Shown: positions 1-9,592 of the stretch, piece after piece
Layout: each line of letters begins with the position of its first letter
How positions within the stretch are numbered: position 1 is the stretch's first letter
Origin: Colwellia sp. M166
Lineage (GTDB): Bacteria; Pseudomonadota; Gammaproteobacteria; Enterobacterales; Alteromonadaceae
Direction: 5' to 3'
DNA: 64,000 bases
Assembly: GCF_024585285.1 (NCBI RefSeq)
Contig: NZ_CP040755.1
Span: 4,340,001-4,404,000 of the forward strand
Position numbers and translations under genes: made by a program
Notes under the pieces: generated by a model
Seen by the model: only the letters and a program-made list of their open reading frames with translations
What the model was told of the DNA's origin: nothing
The model's database searches: none

Positions 1-1194
<1,194 letters not shown>

Positions 1195-1249
1195 CATTGT
1201 ACTAACAGTTTAAATTCAAGTGGTTGAATGAAAACTGCTATCGTTAATT

Positions 1250-1277
1250 AAAGCCGTGGTAGTAATACCGCGGCTTT
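1250..1277 (+). terminator. Rho-independent terminator after norB
   Basis: Twelve-base-pair stem (1250-1261 with 1266-1277, one G-T pair, 4-nt loop GTAA) beginning AAAGCCG and ending CGGCTTT, followed by TTATTATT. It lies 55 bases after the norB stop, so norB transcription probably ends here and the downstream genes need their own promoter. Confidence 0.75.
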
Positions 1278-1334
1278 ATTATTGAGTGAAAATAGAATCG
1301 TTAATGTAAACCGGATTAACATGAGGAGAAATGC

Positions 1335-1592
1335 TTGAGTGACTACCAATTAACCCAACGTAAAAATAAGCATATATTGCAACGCACGGCAAAAATTATT
1401 GGCATAATCAGCATTATTGTTGCCTTGATTTGTGCTGGTTATTTGCTGACCTTAACCGACACTGAAGATAAAGTGATGAAAGCCTTTTATGGCTCAATTT
1501 CATTTTTTTGTTTTATGATGGGCTTAGTGCTACAAAGTATTGGTGATGCCGACTTACCTGATTTAACGGTGCCAAAAGACAAAGTAAAATAA
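1335..1592 (+). CDS. Small two-helix membrane protein in the nor cluster
   Basis: An 85-residue protein with a basic N-terminus and two hydrophobic segments (about residues 20-42 and 50-68), so probably a small inner-membrane protein. The start is TTG at 1335 because GAGGAG (1323-1328) sits at normal ribosome-binding distance and no ATG fits. It lies between the norB terminator and norD. Position and topology recall the accessory NorF-type proteins of other nor clusters, but I see no diagnostic motif and do not assign that name. It could be a lineage-specific accessory subunit of the NO reductase, by context only. Confidence 0.6.
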   Translation: MSDYQLTQRKNKHILQRTAKIIGIISIIVALICAGYLLTLTDTEDKVMKAFYGSISFFCFMMGLVLQSIGDADLPDLTVPKDKVK

Positions 1593-1645
1593 GCTGTACT
1601 CGGTGAGAAATAACGAGTTAAATTTATGCGCTTAATTGACCTGGT

Positions 1646-1673
1646 TTGACATACATCACAATTCACTTATAAA
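1646..1673 (+). promoter_or_regulatory. Putative promoter upstream of norD
   Basis: TTGACA (1646-1651) and TATAAA (1668-1673) are separated by 16 bases, a good sigma-70 arrangement 63 bases before the norD start. The -35 overlaps TTGAC-N4-ATCAC (1646-1659), which is close to the FNR/DNR half-site pair TTGAT-N4-ATCAA; control by an FNR-type nitric-oxide or anaerobic regulator is therefore possible, though two positions deviate. Confidence 0.45.
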
Positions 1674-1735
1674 TCTTTTGTTAGCATAGCTGCAAGTAAG
1701 TTGAATAAAACAGTAATCCTTTTGGGAAGAACAAA

Positions 1736-3577
1736 ATGGAAGAGTGGGTAGGCGGTCTTTGGCATAAGTATATTACGCGTAAAGCTAGCACTGAATATGC
1801 TGATGCCGCGGTGCAGTTTTCACAAGTAAGCCACGCGATAGGACTGGTTTATCGTGCTTTAGGTGGTGCAGCCGTTAAGCGTGTTGAAGCTGCAAGTGAT
1901 CGTGACTACATTGTACGTCGCAGTTTTCTTGAAAAAATTGCCGGTGAAAACCAACAAATTAGTCTTGCTTGGCAAGATGATGAAAGCTTACGTTTACCTG
2001 AAACTTTAGCGGTTTTCCCCCGCGCAGAATTAAACCATGATTTGTATATTTGGTTAGCAATATTAGCCGCACAGCATGATGGTAAGTTTCGTCATTGGGC
2101 GATAGATAACCAACAACTTGTACTCGATGTACTTGAGCGCTTTCCGGCACTTGTTCCACGTTATCAGCGCCTTGCAAAGGCTTTTGTCAGTAGCCGCGCC
2201 GATCATTCAAAACGACCTAAAGCCGAACAATTAATGGAGCAGGCGATCAATCAAGCTATTTTATCACCTGGCTCAGTAAAAGAATTTCCAACGGTAAACT
2301 ATGCACCACAAGCGGTATATTTGTGGTTATATCCTTCAGCACACGTTGATCCGCAAGTATTACCTGAATTTGATGATAGTGATGAAGCACTAGAAGCAGC
2401 TGAACTCAGTAAAGCGAAAAAGAGTGAAACCAGCCGAAAACAAGGTGAACGGGTTGACTCCGGTGATGATAAAGATGGCATGATGATTTTTCGCCTTGAA
2501 AGTCTTTTTTCTTGGAGTGAATTTTCAAAACTTGACCGAGGTACTGACGACAGCGACGATGATGAAGATGACAATCAACGTATTGCTGAAGACTTAGATA
2601 AAATTACCGTTGCGAAGCAGCAAAGTCAAAAAAGTGCCCGTATAAAAATTGATATGGATTTGCCTTCAGCATCCGAAGATGATTTACCCTTAGGCGAAGG
2701 CATTAAAATACCCGAATGGAACTATAAGAAACAGTGCCTAGAAGCTGATAGGTGTCTTTTACAGCCTATGCTACCTAAAGACAGCACAGCACAAAAATTA
2801 CCGGTTAAATTACAAAAAACAGCGAAAGTAATACAAGCTCAGTTTGAACAACTGCGCAGTGTACGGTATTGGCTCAAGGGTGAGCACCAAGGTGAAGAGT
2901 TAGATCTTGCTGCTTGGCTTGATTTTCATATAGAGTCAAAAATATCACCGACCAAAGAAAAGGGGCACTATCGCAGCTTTCGTGGCAACAATCGTGATAT
3001 TTCTACTTTACTGCTAGCTGATTTATCGATGTCGACTGATGCTTATTTAGATGACAATAGTCGTGTTATCGATGTAGTACAAGACTCGATGTTACTGTTT
3101 GGTGAAGCGCTAAATAGTGTTGGCGACAGTTTTGCCATGTATGGTTTTTCGTCAGTAAAGCGTAGCAATGTGCGTTTTACGTTGTTGAAAAACTTTAATG
3201 AAAAGTATGATGATGTTATTCGTGGCCGGGTGCGCTCTATTCGCCCTGGTTTTTATACTCGAATGGGTGCGGCTATTCGTCAAGCAACAAAAGTTTTAGT
3301 TGAGCAACGCAGTACACAAAAATTGCTATTAATACTCACCGACGGCAAGCCAAATGATATTGACCATTATGAAGGGCGATTTGGCATTGAAGATACTCAT
3401 CAAGCCATAAAAGAAGCCAATAAACTGGGCATTAAACCTTTTTGTATAACCATTGACCAAGAAGCGCAAAGTTATTTACCTTATTTGTTTGGTAGCAATG
3501 GCTACACGGTTATTTTAAGACCTGATCAGCTGCCGGTGCGTTTGCCGCAGCTTTACCATCAATTAACCAGCCAATAA
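1736..3577 (+). CDS. norD: NorD, NO reductase activation protein with VWA domain
   Basis: A 613-residue soluble protein needed for assembly or activation of nitric oxide reductase; NorD proteins work with the MoxR-type ATPase NorQ. The C-terminal third is a von Willebrand factor A domain with the metal-ion-dependent adhesion motif DLSMSTD (Asp429, Ser431, Ser433) and later TDGKPND. The middle region carries a strongly acidic stretch (DDSDDDEDD) typical of NorD linkers. The length fits the family. ATG at 1736 is preceded by GGGAAGAA. norQ is not visible here and may sit upstream of norB. It follows its own promoter and precedes a small zinc-ribbon gene by 43 bases. Confidence 0.92.
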   Translation: MEEWVGGLWHKYITRKASTEYADAAVQFSQVSHAIGLVYRALGGAAVKRVEAASDRDYIVRRSFLEKIAGENQQISLAWQDDESLRLPETLAVFPRAELNHDLYIWLAILAAQHDGKFRHWAIDNQQLVLDVLERFPALVPRYQRLAKAFVSSRADHSKRPKAEQLMEQAINQAILSPGSVKEFPTVNYAPQAVYLWLYPSAHVDPQVLPEFDDSDEALEAAELSKAKKSETSRKQGERVDSGDDKDGMMIFRLESLFSWSEFSKLDRGTDDSDDDEDDNQRIAEDLDKITVAKQQSQKSARIKIDMDLPSASEDDLPLGEGIKIPEWNYKKQCLEADRCLLQPMLPKDSTAQKLPVKLQKTAKVIQAQFEQLRSVRYWLKGEHQGEELDLAAWLDFHIESKISPTKEKGHYRSFRGNNRDISTLLLADLSMSTDAYLDDNSRVIDVVQDSMLLFGEALNSVGDSFAMYGFSSVKRSNVRFTLLKNFNEKYDDVIRGRVRSIRPGFYTRMGAAIRQATKVLVEQRSTQKLLLILTDGKPNDIDHYEGRFGIEDTHQAIKEANKLGIKPFCITIDQEAQSYLPYLFGSNGYTVILRPDQLPVRLPQLYHQLTSQ

Positions 3578-3620
3578 CGAGTTAATTGAATAAGCGAAGC
3601 ATTTTATTTTAGGGGGCATT

Positions 3621-3812
3621 ATGTCTCACGAACAAGTTTCTTGTTTGTTTTGCCAAGTAAAAAATGACAGTAAACTCGAACACTGTACTAACTGCGGTAT
3701 GGCGTTAACAAAACACCACCCCGAGGGCAAAGCACGGTTAAGTTTTTTCGTGAAAGCATTCTGGGGTATTGTTATTTTTTGTGTGCTAATGATGTATTAC
3801 TTACCGCGATAG
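3621..3812 (+). CDS. Zinc-ribbon membrane protein, DnrP-like
   Basis: A 63-residue protein with two CxxC knuckles (CLFC near residue 9, CTNCG near 22) forming a probable zinc ribbon, followed by one hydrophobic helix (about residues 43-60). Small proteins of this design accompany nor genes in several denitrifying gammaproteobacteria and are sometimes annotated DnrP. The start ATG has AGGGGGC just upstream. It probably shares a transcript with norD and is closed by a strong hairpin. The exact role is unknown; a link to NO reductase maturation is inference from position. Confidence 0.65.
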   Translation: MSHEQVSCLFCQVKNDSKLEHCTNCGMALTKHHPEGKARLSFFVKAFWGIVIFCVLMMYYLPR

Positions 3813-3853
3813 GCCTTTGGTGTTTAACTATTTTGTAGTTAAACACCAAAGGC
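3813..3853. terminator. Bidirectional terminator hairpin
   Basis: A perfect 18-bp inverted repeat (3813-3830 with 3836-3853, 5-nt loop TTTTG) starts one base after the zinc-ribbon gene's stop codon and 19 bases before the end of the convergent HDOD gene. There is no long T tract, but the position between convergent genes makes a shared terminator the best reading. Confidence 0.65.
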
Positions 3854-3871
3854 AGTATTGATCTCACTTTG

Positions 3872-5110
3872 CTAGGCGCTTTCTAACTGATTATTAGCTA
3901 GTATCAAATTTAATTGTACCGTGGCTTGTTCAGTGAAAAGTAACGACGTTGATACCTCTTTTATATAATCATTATCAATTGTTTGCTGCGTTAATCTCAT
4001 TTGTAATTCGCTGATGACTTTAGCTTCATAAATAAAGCAAGCAATGGGCATTTTCTTGTGTAGTGCCGGTAATAACGCTGATTTTTTTACTTGTGCCTGT
4101 AGTGCTAAAACTTCCAATATAGAGTTAGGAAAATTCCAATACTTTGCAATAAAGTAAGTTAGTCTTTTTGAATTTTTAGCCATCATATTTTTAAATAATA
4201 CTGAGTTTGGCTGGCAGTCAGGGTGTACTACAGCAAAAGCATCTATTAATAATTGATAAATAATCAGATCACCCAAGTTACAAATTAAACCGATAAAGTA
4301 GGCTTGAGCTGCATGAGCTTTTAAAGGTGATTTCGCCACCAGCGCTTTAGCGGTTATGCCAGTAGATAAACTATGTTGCCAGATTTTTTGACCATATTGT
4401 CGAAAGTAAATACTTGGGTGTGGCACTAATCGACTAACAAAACCGTTAATAACTCCTTCTGATAAACCGTTAACACCTAGCACCATAAAAGCAGATTTTA
4501 AGTCATTGATTTCTTTACTTTGACGATTGTAATAAGAAGAGTTGGCAAGCTCGATGACCTTAGCGGCAATAGCTGGCTCTTGTTGGATAAGTTTGATTAA
4601 TTCATTCGCATCAAAGTCATCATTATTTAATTGTGCCATTATTTTTGTTAACGATAATGGCAAGGTTGGTAATGAATCTAAAATTAACTTTGGACTTTTT
4701 AATAAATTTTCTATTTTTTCAGAAATAAGCTTTGATAACTCGTCGTTATACGAAGAGCTAACCGAAGGGGAAGAGCCTAATAGATAGTCATAAAAATCTT
4801 GTTGATATTGTTCATCAAACGAGCGGATTATAGGTGCAATAGATACTGTATTTTTAACGCTATATTCAATGTCAGTTTGTTTATGTTCGGTTTCTTGCTG
4901 AGCATTAGTTGTTTTTTTGCTGTTTTCAAAGTAGTACAGATTGGCCGTGTTTTTCTTTGATTTTTTAAAAATTTTATTGAATAATTTTTTGAACATAAAT
5001 ATAGAAACATTTTTAGGTTTAAGGTGATACTCATTAAAATACCTACAATGAGTTCTGTATTTTAAATCATCCATGTTATGACTCGATCTTACCTTATTTT
5101 GATTATTCAT
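3872..5110 (-). CDS. HDOD domain signalling protein
   Basis: The C-terminal ~260 residues form an HDOD domain, a variant of the HD phosphohydrolase fold that lacks the catalytic metal site and is used in bacterial signalling. It begins with the family pattern LPTLPLSLTKIMAQLNND, followed by IQQEPAIAAKVIELANSSYY and later the helix with GLICNLGDLI. The N-terminal ~120 residues are lysine-rich and low in complexity. Starts are uncertain: the longest frame begins at 5110, while an internal ATG at 4996 (MFKKLFNK) would give a more usual N-terminus; neither has a clear ribosome-binding site. It is a single gene, with an IS3-family element about 150 bases upstream. Confidence 0.85.
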   Translation of the reverse strand: MNNQNKVRSSHNMDDLKYRTHCRYFNEYHLKPKNVSIFMFKKLFNKIFKKSKKNTANLYYFENSKKTTNAQQETEHKQTDIEYSVKNTVSIAPIIRSFDEQYQQDFYDYLLGSSPSVSSSYNDELSKLISEKIENLLKSPKLILDSLPTLPLSLTKIMAQLNNDDFDANELIKLIQQEPAIAAKVIELANSSYYNRQSKEINDLKSAFMVLGVNGLSEGVINGFVSRLVPHPSIYFRQYGQKIWQHSLSTGITAKALVAKSPLKAHAAQAYFIGLICNLGDLIIYQLLIDAFAVVHPDCQPNSVLFKNMMAKNSKRLTYFIAKYWNFPNSILEVLALQAQVKKSALLPALHKKMPIACFIYEAKVISELQMRLTQQTIDNDYIKEVSTSLLFTEQATVQLNLILANNQLESA

Positions 5111-5258
5111 TAAGTATCTTTTTAGCGATACAGGGAATTTTTAACAATAATGTTAATTTACTTCATGAAGTGAAGTTCCAATGTCTGAGGAATTTAAACT
5201 AGGATCTTGCTCAGCGCTTAATACTTATTGATTAATTGTTAGCCGTTTTAAATCAGCC

Positions 5259-6523
5259 TGACCTGGTCAAGTAAATTCAGTCACCCTAGTTAAGCTACTT
5301 TTTCTAACTCATTAATTTTTAATTCAAAATCATTTGGGCTTTGATACCCTAAGTAAGAGTGTAGTCGCTTACTGTTGTACCACATGGTTATGTAATTCAT
5401 TATATCTTGTTGCGCTTCATAGCGTGTTTCATAATTTCTCCAATGAACACGCTCTTGCTTTAGGCTACCAAAGAAGCTTTCAGCAACGGCATTATCCCAA
5501 CAGCAGCCCTTTTTACTCATACTGCCAATAAAGCCATTGTTATTAAGTAATTTTCGGTACTGGTGGCTTGCATATTGAACACCTTGATCGGAATGAACAA
5601 TAAGTCCTTTCTCTGGGCTTCTTTGCCAAACAGCCATCGTTAGTGCATCACAGACAAGTTGAGCTTTCATTCTTGACCCCATGCTCCAGCCAACAACTTT
5701 GCGAGCGTATAGGTCGATAACAACCGCTAAATAGAGCCAACCTTCCGCAGTCCAAATATAAGTGATATCACCAACAAACACTTGATTTGGCTGCTCTGTG
5801 ATGAAATTTTGCTCAAGCTCATTTTTATAAAGCGGCTTATTGTGATTGCTATTGGTTGTTGCTTTATATTTCTTTTTGTAACGAACCCAAACATTAGCCT
5901 CTTTCATTAATTTGGCTACTGTCCATCGGCTTACGCGGAAACTCAACGCATTCAGTACCGCTTTAATACGTCTTTCGCCATAGGTATTGTCACTAAATTT
6001 GGCAATATCCTTTACTAACTCAAGCATCTCTTGGTGTGTTGAATCACTTGGCTTATCTAATTTACGCTTTTGATAACTATAATAGTTATTGCTTTTTACA
6101 CCCAATATTCGGCACATAAGTACCACAGGCCAGATCTTCTTATGATGGGTAATAAACGAATATTTCACTTCGTTTCTTTTTGCAAAGAAGACCGTCGCTT
6201 TTTTTAATATCTCACGATCCATCTCCAGGCGCTTTACTTGGGCTTTTAATTTACGTATTTCTTCTTGATCAGGTGTTAGCTTACCGTTACCTCGAAAAGC
6301 TTGACCATCTTCTTGTTCTGCTTCTTTGATCCAGCGGCCAAGCATTTGATTTCCAATACCTAGATTTCTGCTCGCTTCAGATACACTAATATTTTGATCT
6401 CTGACTAAAGAAATTGCATCAAGTTTAAACTCTTTGGTGTATTTTTTACGTTTTGTCATTTATGTTCTCCAGTTAAGGTTATTATGTCTTAACTGGGGTA
6501 GTCGAATCCATTAAACCACGTCA
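5259..6523 (-). mobile_element. IS3-family insertion sequence, apparently intact
   Basis: A 1265-bp element. Its ends begin TGACCTGGTC (left) and TGACGTGGTT (right, complement), and the two ends match at about 25 of the first 36 positions, including a shared AGTTAAG at the inner edge. The flanks carry a 3-bp direct repeat GCC (5256-5258 and 6524-6526), as expected for an IS3-family target duplication. It contains one transposase gene on the minus strand and interrupts only intergenic DNA between the HDOD gene and miaE. Confidence 0.88.
5290..6459 (-). CDS. IS3-family transposase, single fused OrfAB
   Basis: A 389-residue DDE transposase. Residues 1-90 are the OrfA part: a helix-turn-helix (YTKEFKLDAISLV, SEASRNLGIGNQMLGRWI) and a leucine-zipper-like segment ending in ILKKATVFF. 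The remainder is the OrfB part with an HTH_21-like region and an rve integrase core containing GDITYIWT (first Asp), VIHSDQG-type IVHSDQGVQY (second Asp) and AVAESFFGSLKQE (Glu). Most IS3 relatives make this product by a -1 frameshift between two frames; here the frame is continuous across the AAAAAAAG run at the usual slippage site. All catalytic residues are present, so the enzyme looks functional. Confidence 0.95.
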   Translation of the reverse strand: MTKRKKYTKEFKLDAISLVRDQNISVSEASRNLGIGNQMLGRWIKEAEQEDGQAFRGNGKLTPDQEEIRKLKAQVKRLEMDREILKKATVFFAKRNEVKYSFITHHKKIWPVVLMCRILGVKSNNYYSYQKRKLDKPSDSTHQEMLELVKDIAKFSDNTYGERRIKAVLNALSFRVSRWTVAKLMKEANVWVRYKKKYKATTNSNHNKPLYKNELEQNFITEQPNQVFVGDITYIWTAEGWLYLAVVIDLYARKVVGWSMGSRMKAQLVCDALTMAVWQRSPEKGLIVHSDQGVQYASHQYRKLLNNNGFIGSMSKKGCCWDNAVAESFFGSLKQERVHWRNYETRYEAQQDIMNYITMWYNSKRLHSYLGYQSPNDFELKINELEKVA

Positions 6524-6633
6524 GCCTTTTGTTATTTAGCTTGTGCTTTGCTTTAGGTTTTTGTTGTCGGTAATTATGAGGCGTGTAAAATACCGCCATT
6601 ATTTATTCCTTCTTCAATTAGTAAAACGTATTT

Positions 6634-7206
6634 ATGTTCGAATTAAAATATCAAACCCCTAAAGCATGGGCCGAAGTTGTGCTTAGTGACTTCGATGCCT
6701 TTTTAACCGATCACGCGGCAGCAGAAAAAAAAGCCTCAGGTATGGCGATGTCGATGATTTCTCACTATCCCGATCGTAAGTCTGTGGTGAAAGCTATGGC
6801 CGATTTAGCCATTGAAGAGCTTATTCACTTTAAACAAGTATTAAAGTTAATTTATGCCCGTGGTGGCCAATTAGGTGCTGATGAAAAAGACCCTTATATT
6901 AACCAAATTCGTAAAGTTTTTCGTAATGGCAGTGATGTGTTTTTTATGGATCGGTTAATCGTTGCCGGCGTTATTGAAGCTCGCGGTCATGAACGATTTT
7001 CTTTAGTGGCACAAGCATTACCCGAAGGTAAAGATAAAGACTTCTATCAAAGTATTGCTAAATCAGAAGAAAAGCATAAAAACTTATTTATTGAACTCGC
7101 TTATGAATATTTTGATAAGGCTGATGTTGATCAGCGTTTAGATGAAGTTTTAGAGATAGAGGCTGATATTTGCATGGCATTACCGTTTAGAGCTGCTTTG
7201 CATTAA
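6634..7206 (+). CDS. miaE: tRNA-(ms2io6A)37 hydroxylase MiaE
   Basis: A non-haem diiron monooxygenase that hydroxylates the isopentenyl side chain of ms2i6A at position 37 of tRNAs, using O2. The 190-residue length and a ferritin-like four-helix pattern fit. Iron ligands are visible as Glu in DHAAAEKKAS, the E-E-x-x-H motif in IEELIHFK, Glu in IEARGHERF and the E-x-x-H pair in SEEKHKN. The gene starts about 110 bases after the IS3 right end, so the insertion may have separated it from upstream regulatory sequence. It is followed 14 bases later by a glycosyltransferase-like gene, suggesting co-transcription. Confidence 0.93.
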   Translation: MFELKYQTPKAWAEVVLSDFDAFLTDHAAAEKKASGMAMSMISHYPDRKSVVKAMADLAIEELIHFKQVLKLIYARGGQLGADEKDPYINQIRKVFRNGSDVFFMDRLIVAGVIEARGHERFSLVAQALPEGKDKDFYQSIAKSEEKHKNLFIELAYEYFDKADVDQRLDEVLEIEADICMALPFRAALH

Positions 7207-7220
7207 TTCGAATTTTCAAT

Positions 7221-8483
7221 ATGAACCATGCTAATGCTGTGCGACAAGGACACAATACCTGTGCTAAATATTTAGCGCATTATGCCGAGCCAGAAACACA
7301 ATCTTTAACTTCGTTTCCACAGCGGTTGAGTTATCAGCAGGTTCTTGTGATCCCTGCCTTTGAGGAAACCGCCGCGTTTATTGAGCGTTTTGTTAACTCA
7401 GTACTTGTTGAGCAGAGTTGTTTACTGATTGTGGTGATTAACCAGCCTGATAATGATCTCGGCCTTGCGCATTATCAAACACAAGTAGATTTGAGTAACG
7501 CTATTGCGCAACAAGGTGGGGTCATTTGGCAGCAAGATAACTTACAGTTAATTGAATTGTGTCAAGCAAATAAAAACCAGCGAATAAACTCCGCTATTTT
7601 AATGGTTAATCGTTATCATCATGCTATTCCTGCTGAGCAAGGGGTAGGTTTAGCAAGAAAAATTGGTGCCGATTTAGCGGTTACATTGTTTTATGCTGGT
7701 GTTATTGCAAACCCGTGGATCCATTCAAGCGACGCCGATGCTTATTTACCTGATAATTACTTTACGGTACATGCTAGCGATAATTTAGCACTTAAACAGG
7801 CCGTAGCAACTTGCTGTAATTTTTATCACCACAGTGATCAGCAAGCCATTTATCAAGCCAATAAGCTTTATGAACGTGCTTTACGTTATTATGTTGCGGG
7901 TTTGGCGTATGCTCAATCTCCTTACGCTTACTTTACTATTGGTAGTACGTTATCTTTTGATATGTTGGCGTATTGTCAAGCGCGCGGTTTTCCTAAACGT
8001 AGTGCTGGAGAAGATTTTTATTTGTTGAATAAACTCGCGAAATTAGGGGATGTGGTTTATTTGCCCGATGTGACTATCAAGCTCGATGCTAGACCTTCGC
8101 AACGAGTACCGTTTGGCACCGGGCCGGCAGTACAAAACATTATGCAACTTACCGAGCAAGGGCAAGATTACCTCTATTATCATCCAACAGTTTTCATCGA
8201 ATTAAAAGCGTGTTTACAGGCCTTTGCCATATTATGGCAACACCGGCTGCAGCCCGAACTTTGGTTTGCCGGCTTGTCTGACACAACACAGCAAGCGTTG
8301 AAAAATATTGGTTTACTCACTTTTATCAGCAAGCAAAAATCAGCAAAACAAGCGCAATTTAATAAACAACTGACGGTATGGTTTGATAGTTTCAAAACCT
8401 TAAAATATATTCATGCCCTGCGTGAACAAGGGATAGCAAGTATTGCCCTTGAGCAAGCTATTGCCGAAGCACCGTTTAGCTAG
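7221..8483 (+). CDS. GT-A-fold glycosyltransferase-like protein
   Basis: A 420-residue soluble protein with the layout of family-2 glycosyltransferases: VLVIPAFEE at the N-terminus (nucleotide-sugar binding strand), RKIGADLA, a DxD-like segment SSDADAYLPDNYF in the middle, and AGEDFYLLNKLAKLG, which matches the ED catalytic-base motif position. No membrane helix is evident. It directly follows miaE with a 14-base gap, an unusual partner with no obvious functional link. Donor and acceptor are unknown. The fold assignment is reasonably sure; enzymatic activity is inference. Confidence 0.65.
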   Translation: MNHANAVRQGHNTCAKYLAHYAEPETQSLTSFPQRLSYQQVLVIPAFEETAAFIERFVNSVLVEQSCLLIVVINQPDNDLGLAHYQTQVDLSNAIAQQGGVIWQQDNLQLIELCQANKNQRINSAILMVNRYHHAIPAEQGVGLARKIGADLAVTLFYAGVIANPWIHSSDADAYLPDNYFTVHASDNLALKQAVATCCNFYHHSDQQAIYQANKLYERALRYYVAGLAYAQSPYAYFTIGSTLSFDMLAYCQARGFPKRSAGEDFYLLNKLAKLGDVVYLPDVTIKLDARPSQRVPFGTGPAVQNIMQLTEQGQDYLYYHPTVFIELKACLQAFAILWQHRLQPELWFAGLSDTTQQALKNIGLLTFISKQKSAKQAQFNKQLTVWFDSFKTLKYIHALREQGIASIALEQAIAEAPFS

Positions 8484-8490
8484 GTGCTTC
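8466..8490. terminator. Hairpin between convergent genes
   Basis: GAAGCACC (8466-8473) and GGTGCTTC (8483-8490) form an 8-bp stem around a 9-nt loop that contains the end of the upstream gene. It lies 26 bases before the end of the convergent amidohydrolase gene. No T tract follows, so termination is only suggested. Confidence 0.35.
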
Positions 8491-8515
8491 GACACTGATA
8501 CTTTAAATTTGATGA

Positions 8516-9592
8516 TTAAAGATGATTGTTGACGTTATTAACCACATAAAATAGGCAATCTGAGCGCACTATGTCAGTTTGATTTGATGCCATAAATATT
8601 TTTATGCTGGTGGCACAAACCAACTTATTGTCATCCATTCTAAAGTAATTTTCGATGACGTTAACCCCTTGATCATTGAGCATCTCCAGATTTTCTAAAC
8701 CGTTATCATCTAGCCAACCGAGTAATAAACCTTCACAGCAGCCACCGTAATTAAATTGTTCAATGTTCTTTCTTAGGGTTACACCACTATAGCTTTCATC
8801 ATGCTCGCTAAATGAAAGTTTTCGCTGAGCTTTAATCACTAAACGCAGAGGTTTATAAAGTATTTGTACGGCTTTATCTTGTGGCAAAGCAGAACGGATA
8901 TCACATTGAGCAAATTGTTTAATACCATTATAAGCCGCTTCGTGTGATTGGTCATCAGCACTGCCTCCGCATTCAATTGTTACCACAGGGCAGGAGAAGT
9001 CTAACTCCATCATTGCGCCAATGCTGATATCAGACAAGATTAAAGTGTCACAAAAGTAGGAAGCAAGCGATAAAACATTTGGACTGATCAAGGTACTAAC
9101 AGCAAAAGCTGGGCCATTGCCTGAGGTATTGTGTAAATCGATAATTGATCTTGGGTTCACTTCTCTTATTGCCGTTTCTATTAACTTTGCGCGTTGGATA
9201 TAACCGTCAATATCTTTATTTTCGCCATCTTTACTGCTTCTTATCGCCTCTTCGTTAAAACAACGATTCAAGTCAACACCATTCGGTAAGTATCGGTGAC
9301 TGAATAAATGCTGATGTGTAGCAGCTTCAACCGATGAAATTATAATACGAATGTTGGCTTTAGGTTGAGGTAATGAATTTTCCGTGGTCAGCCATCGATG
9401 TACTGCTATAAGACCCGAAGGTTCATTTCCATGTAATAATGTTGAAATAACTCGCCATTCATTACTACTCTCGCCTTTGATATCTATAACGGTAAGACCA
9501 GTTAGTGATAGCAAAAACTGTTGATAGTCGGCATGTAACGTACGACTGCATGGGTCGACTAAATAGTTTATTTCGCTAAAATCTATATCCAT
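8516..9592 (-). CDS. Succinylglutamate desuccinylase/aspartoacylase family protein
   Basis: A 358-residue zinc carboxypeptidase-like amidohydrolase of the AstE/AspA branch (M14 family). Zinc ligands appear as H54-x-x-E57 in LLHGNEPSG and the histidine in IIDLHNTSG; PNGVDLNRCF is the substrate-binding block and VVTIECGG carries the catalytic glutamate region. The start ATG has GAGGTAAG just upstream. It is not in an arginine-succinyltransferase (ast) operon, so true AstE activity is doubtful; deacylation of some N-acyl amino acid is the safer statement. It stands alone between convergent and divergent neighbours. Confidence 0.8.
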   Translation of the reverse strand: MDIDFSEINYLVDPCSRTLHADYQQFLLSLTGLTVIDIKGESSNEWRVISTLLHGNEPSGLIAVHRWLTTENSLPQPKANIRIIISSVEAATHQHLFSHRYLPNGVDLNRCFNEEAIRSSKDGENKDIDGYIQRAKLIETAIREVNPRSIIDLHNTSGNGPAFAVSTLISPNVLSLASYFCDTLILSDISIGAMMELDFSCPVVTIECGGSADDQSHEAAYNGIKQFAQCDIRSALPQDKAVQILYKPLRLVIKAQRKLSFSEHDESYSGVTLRKNIEQFNYGGCCEGLLLGWLDDNGLENLEMLNDQGVNVIENYFRMDDNKLVCATSIKIFMASNQTDIVRSDCLFYVVNNVNNHL

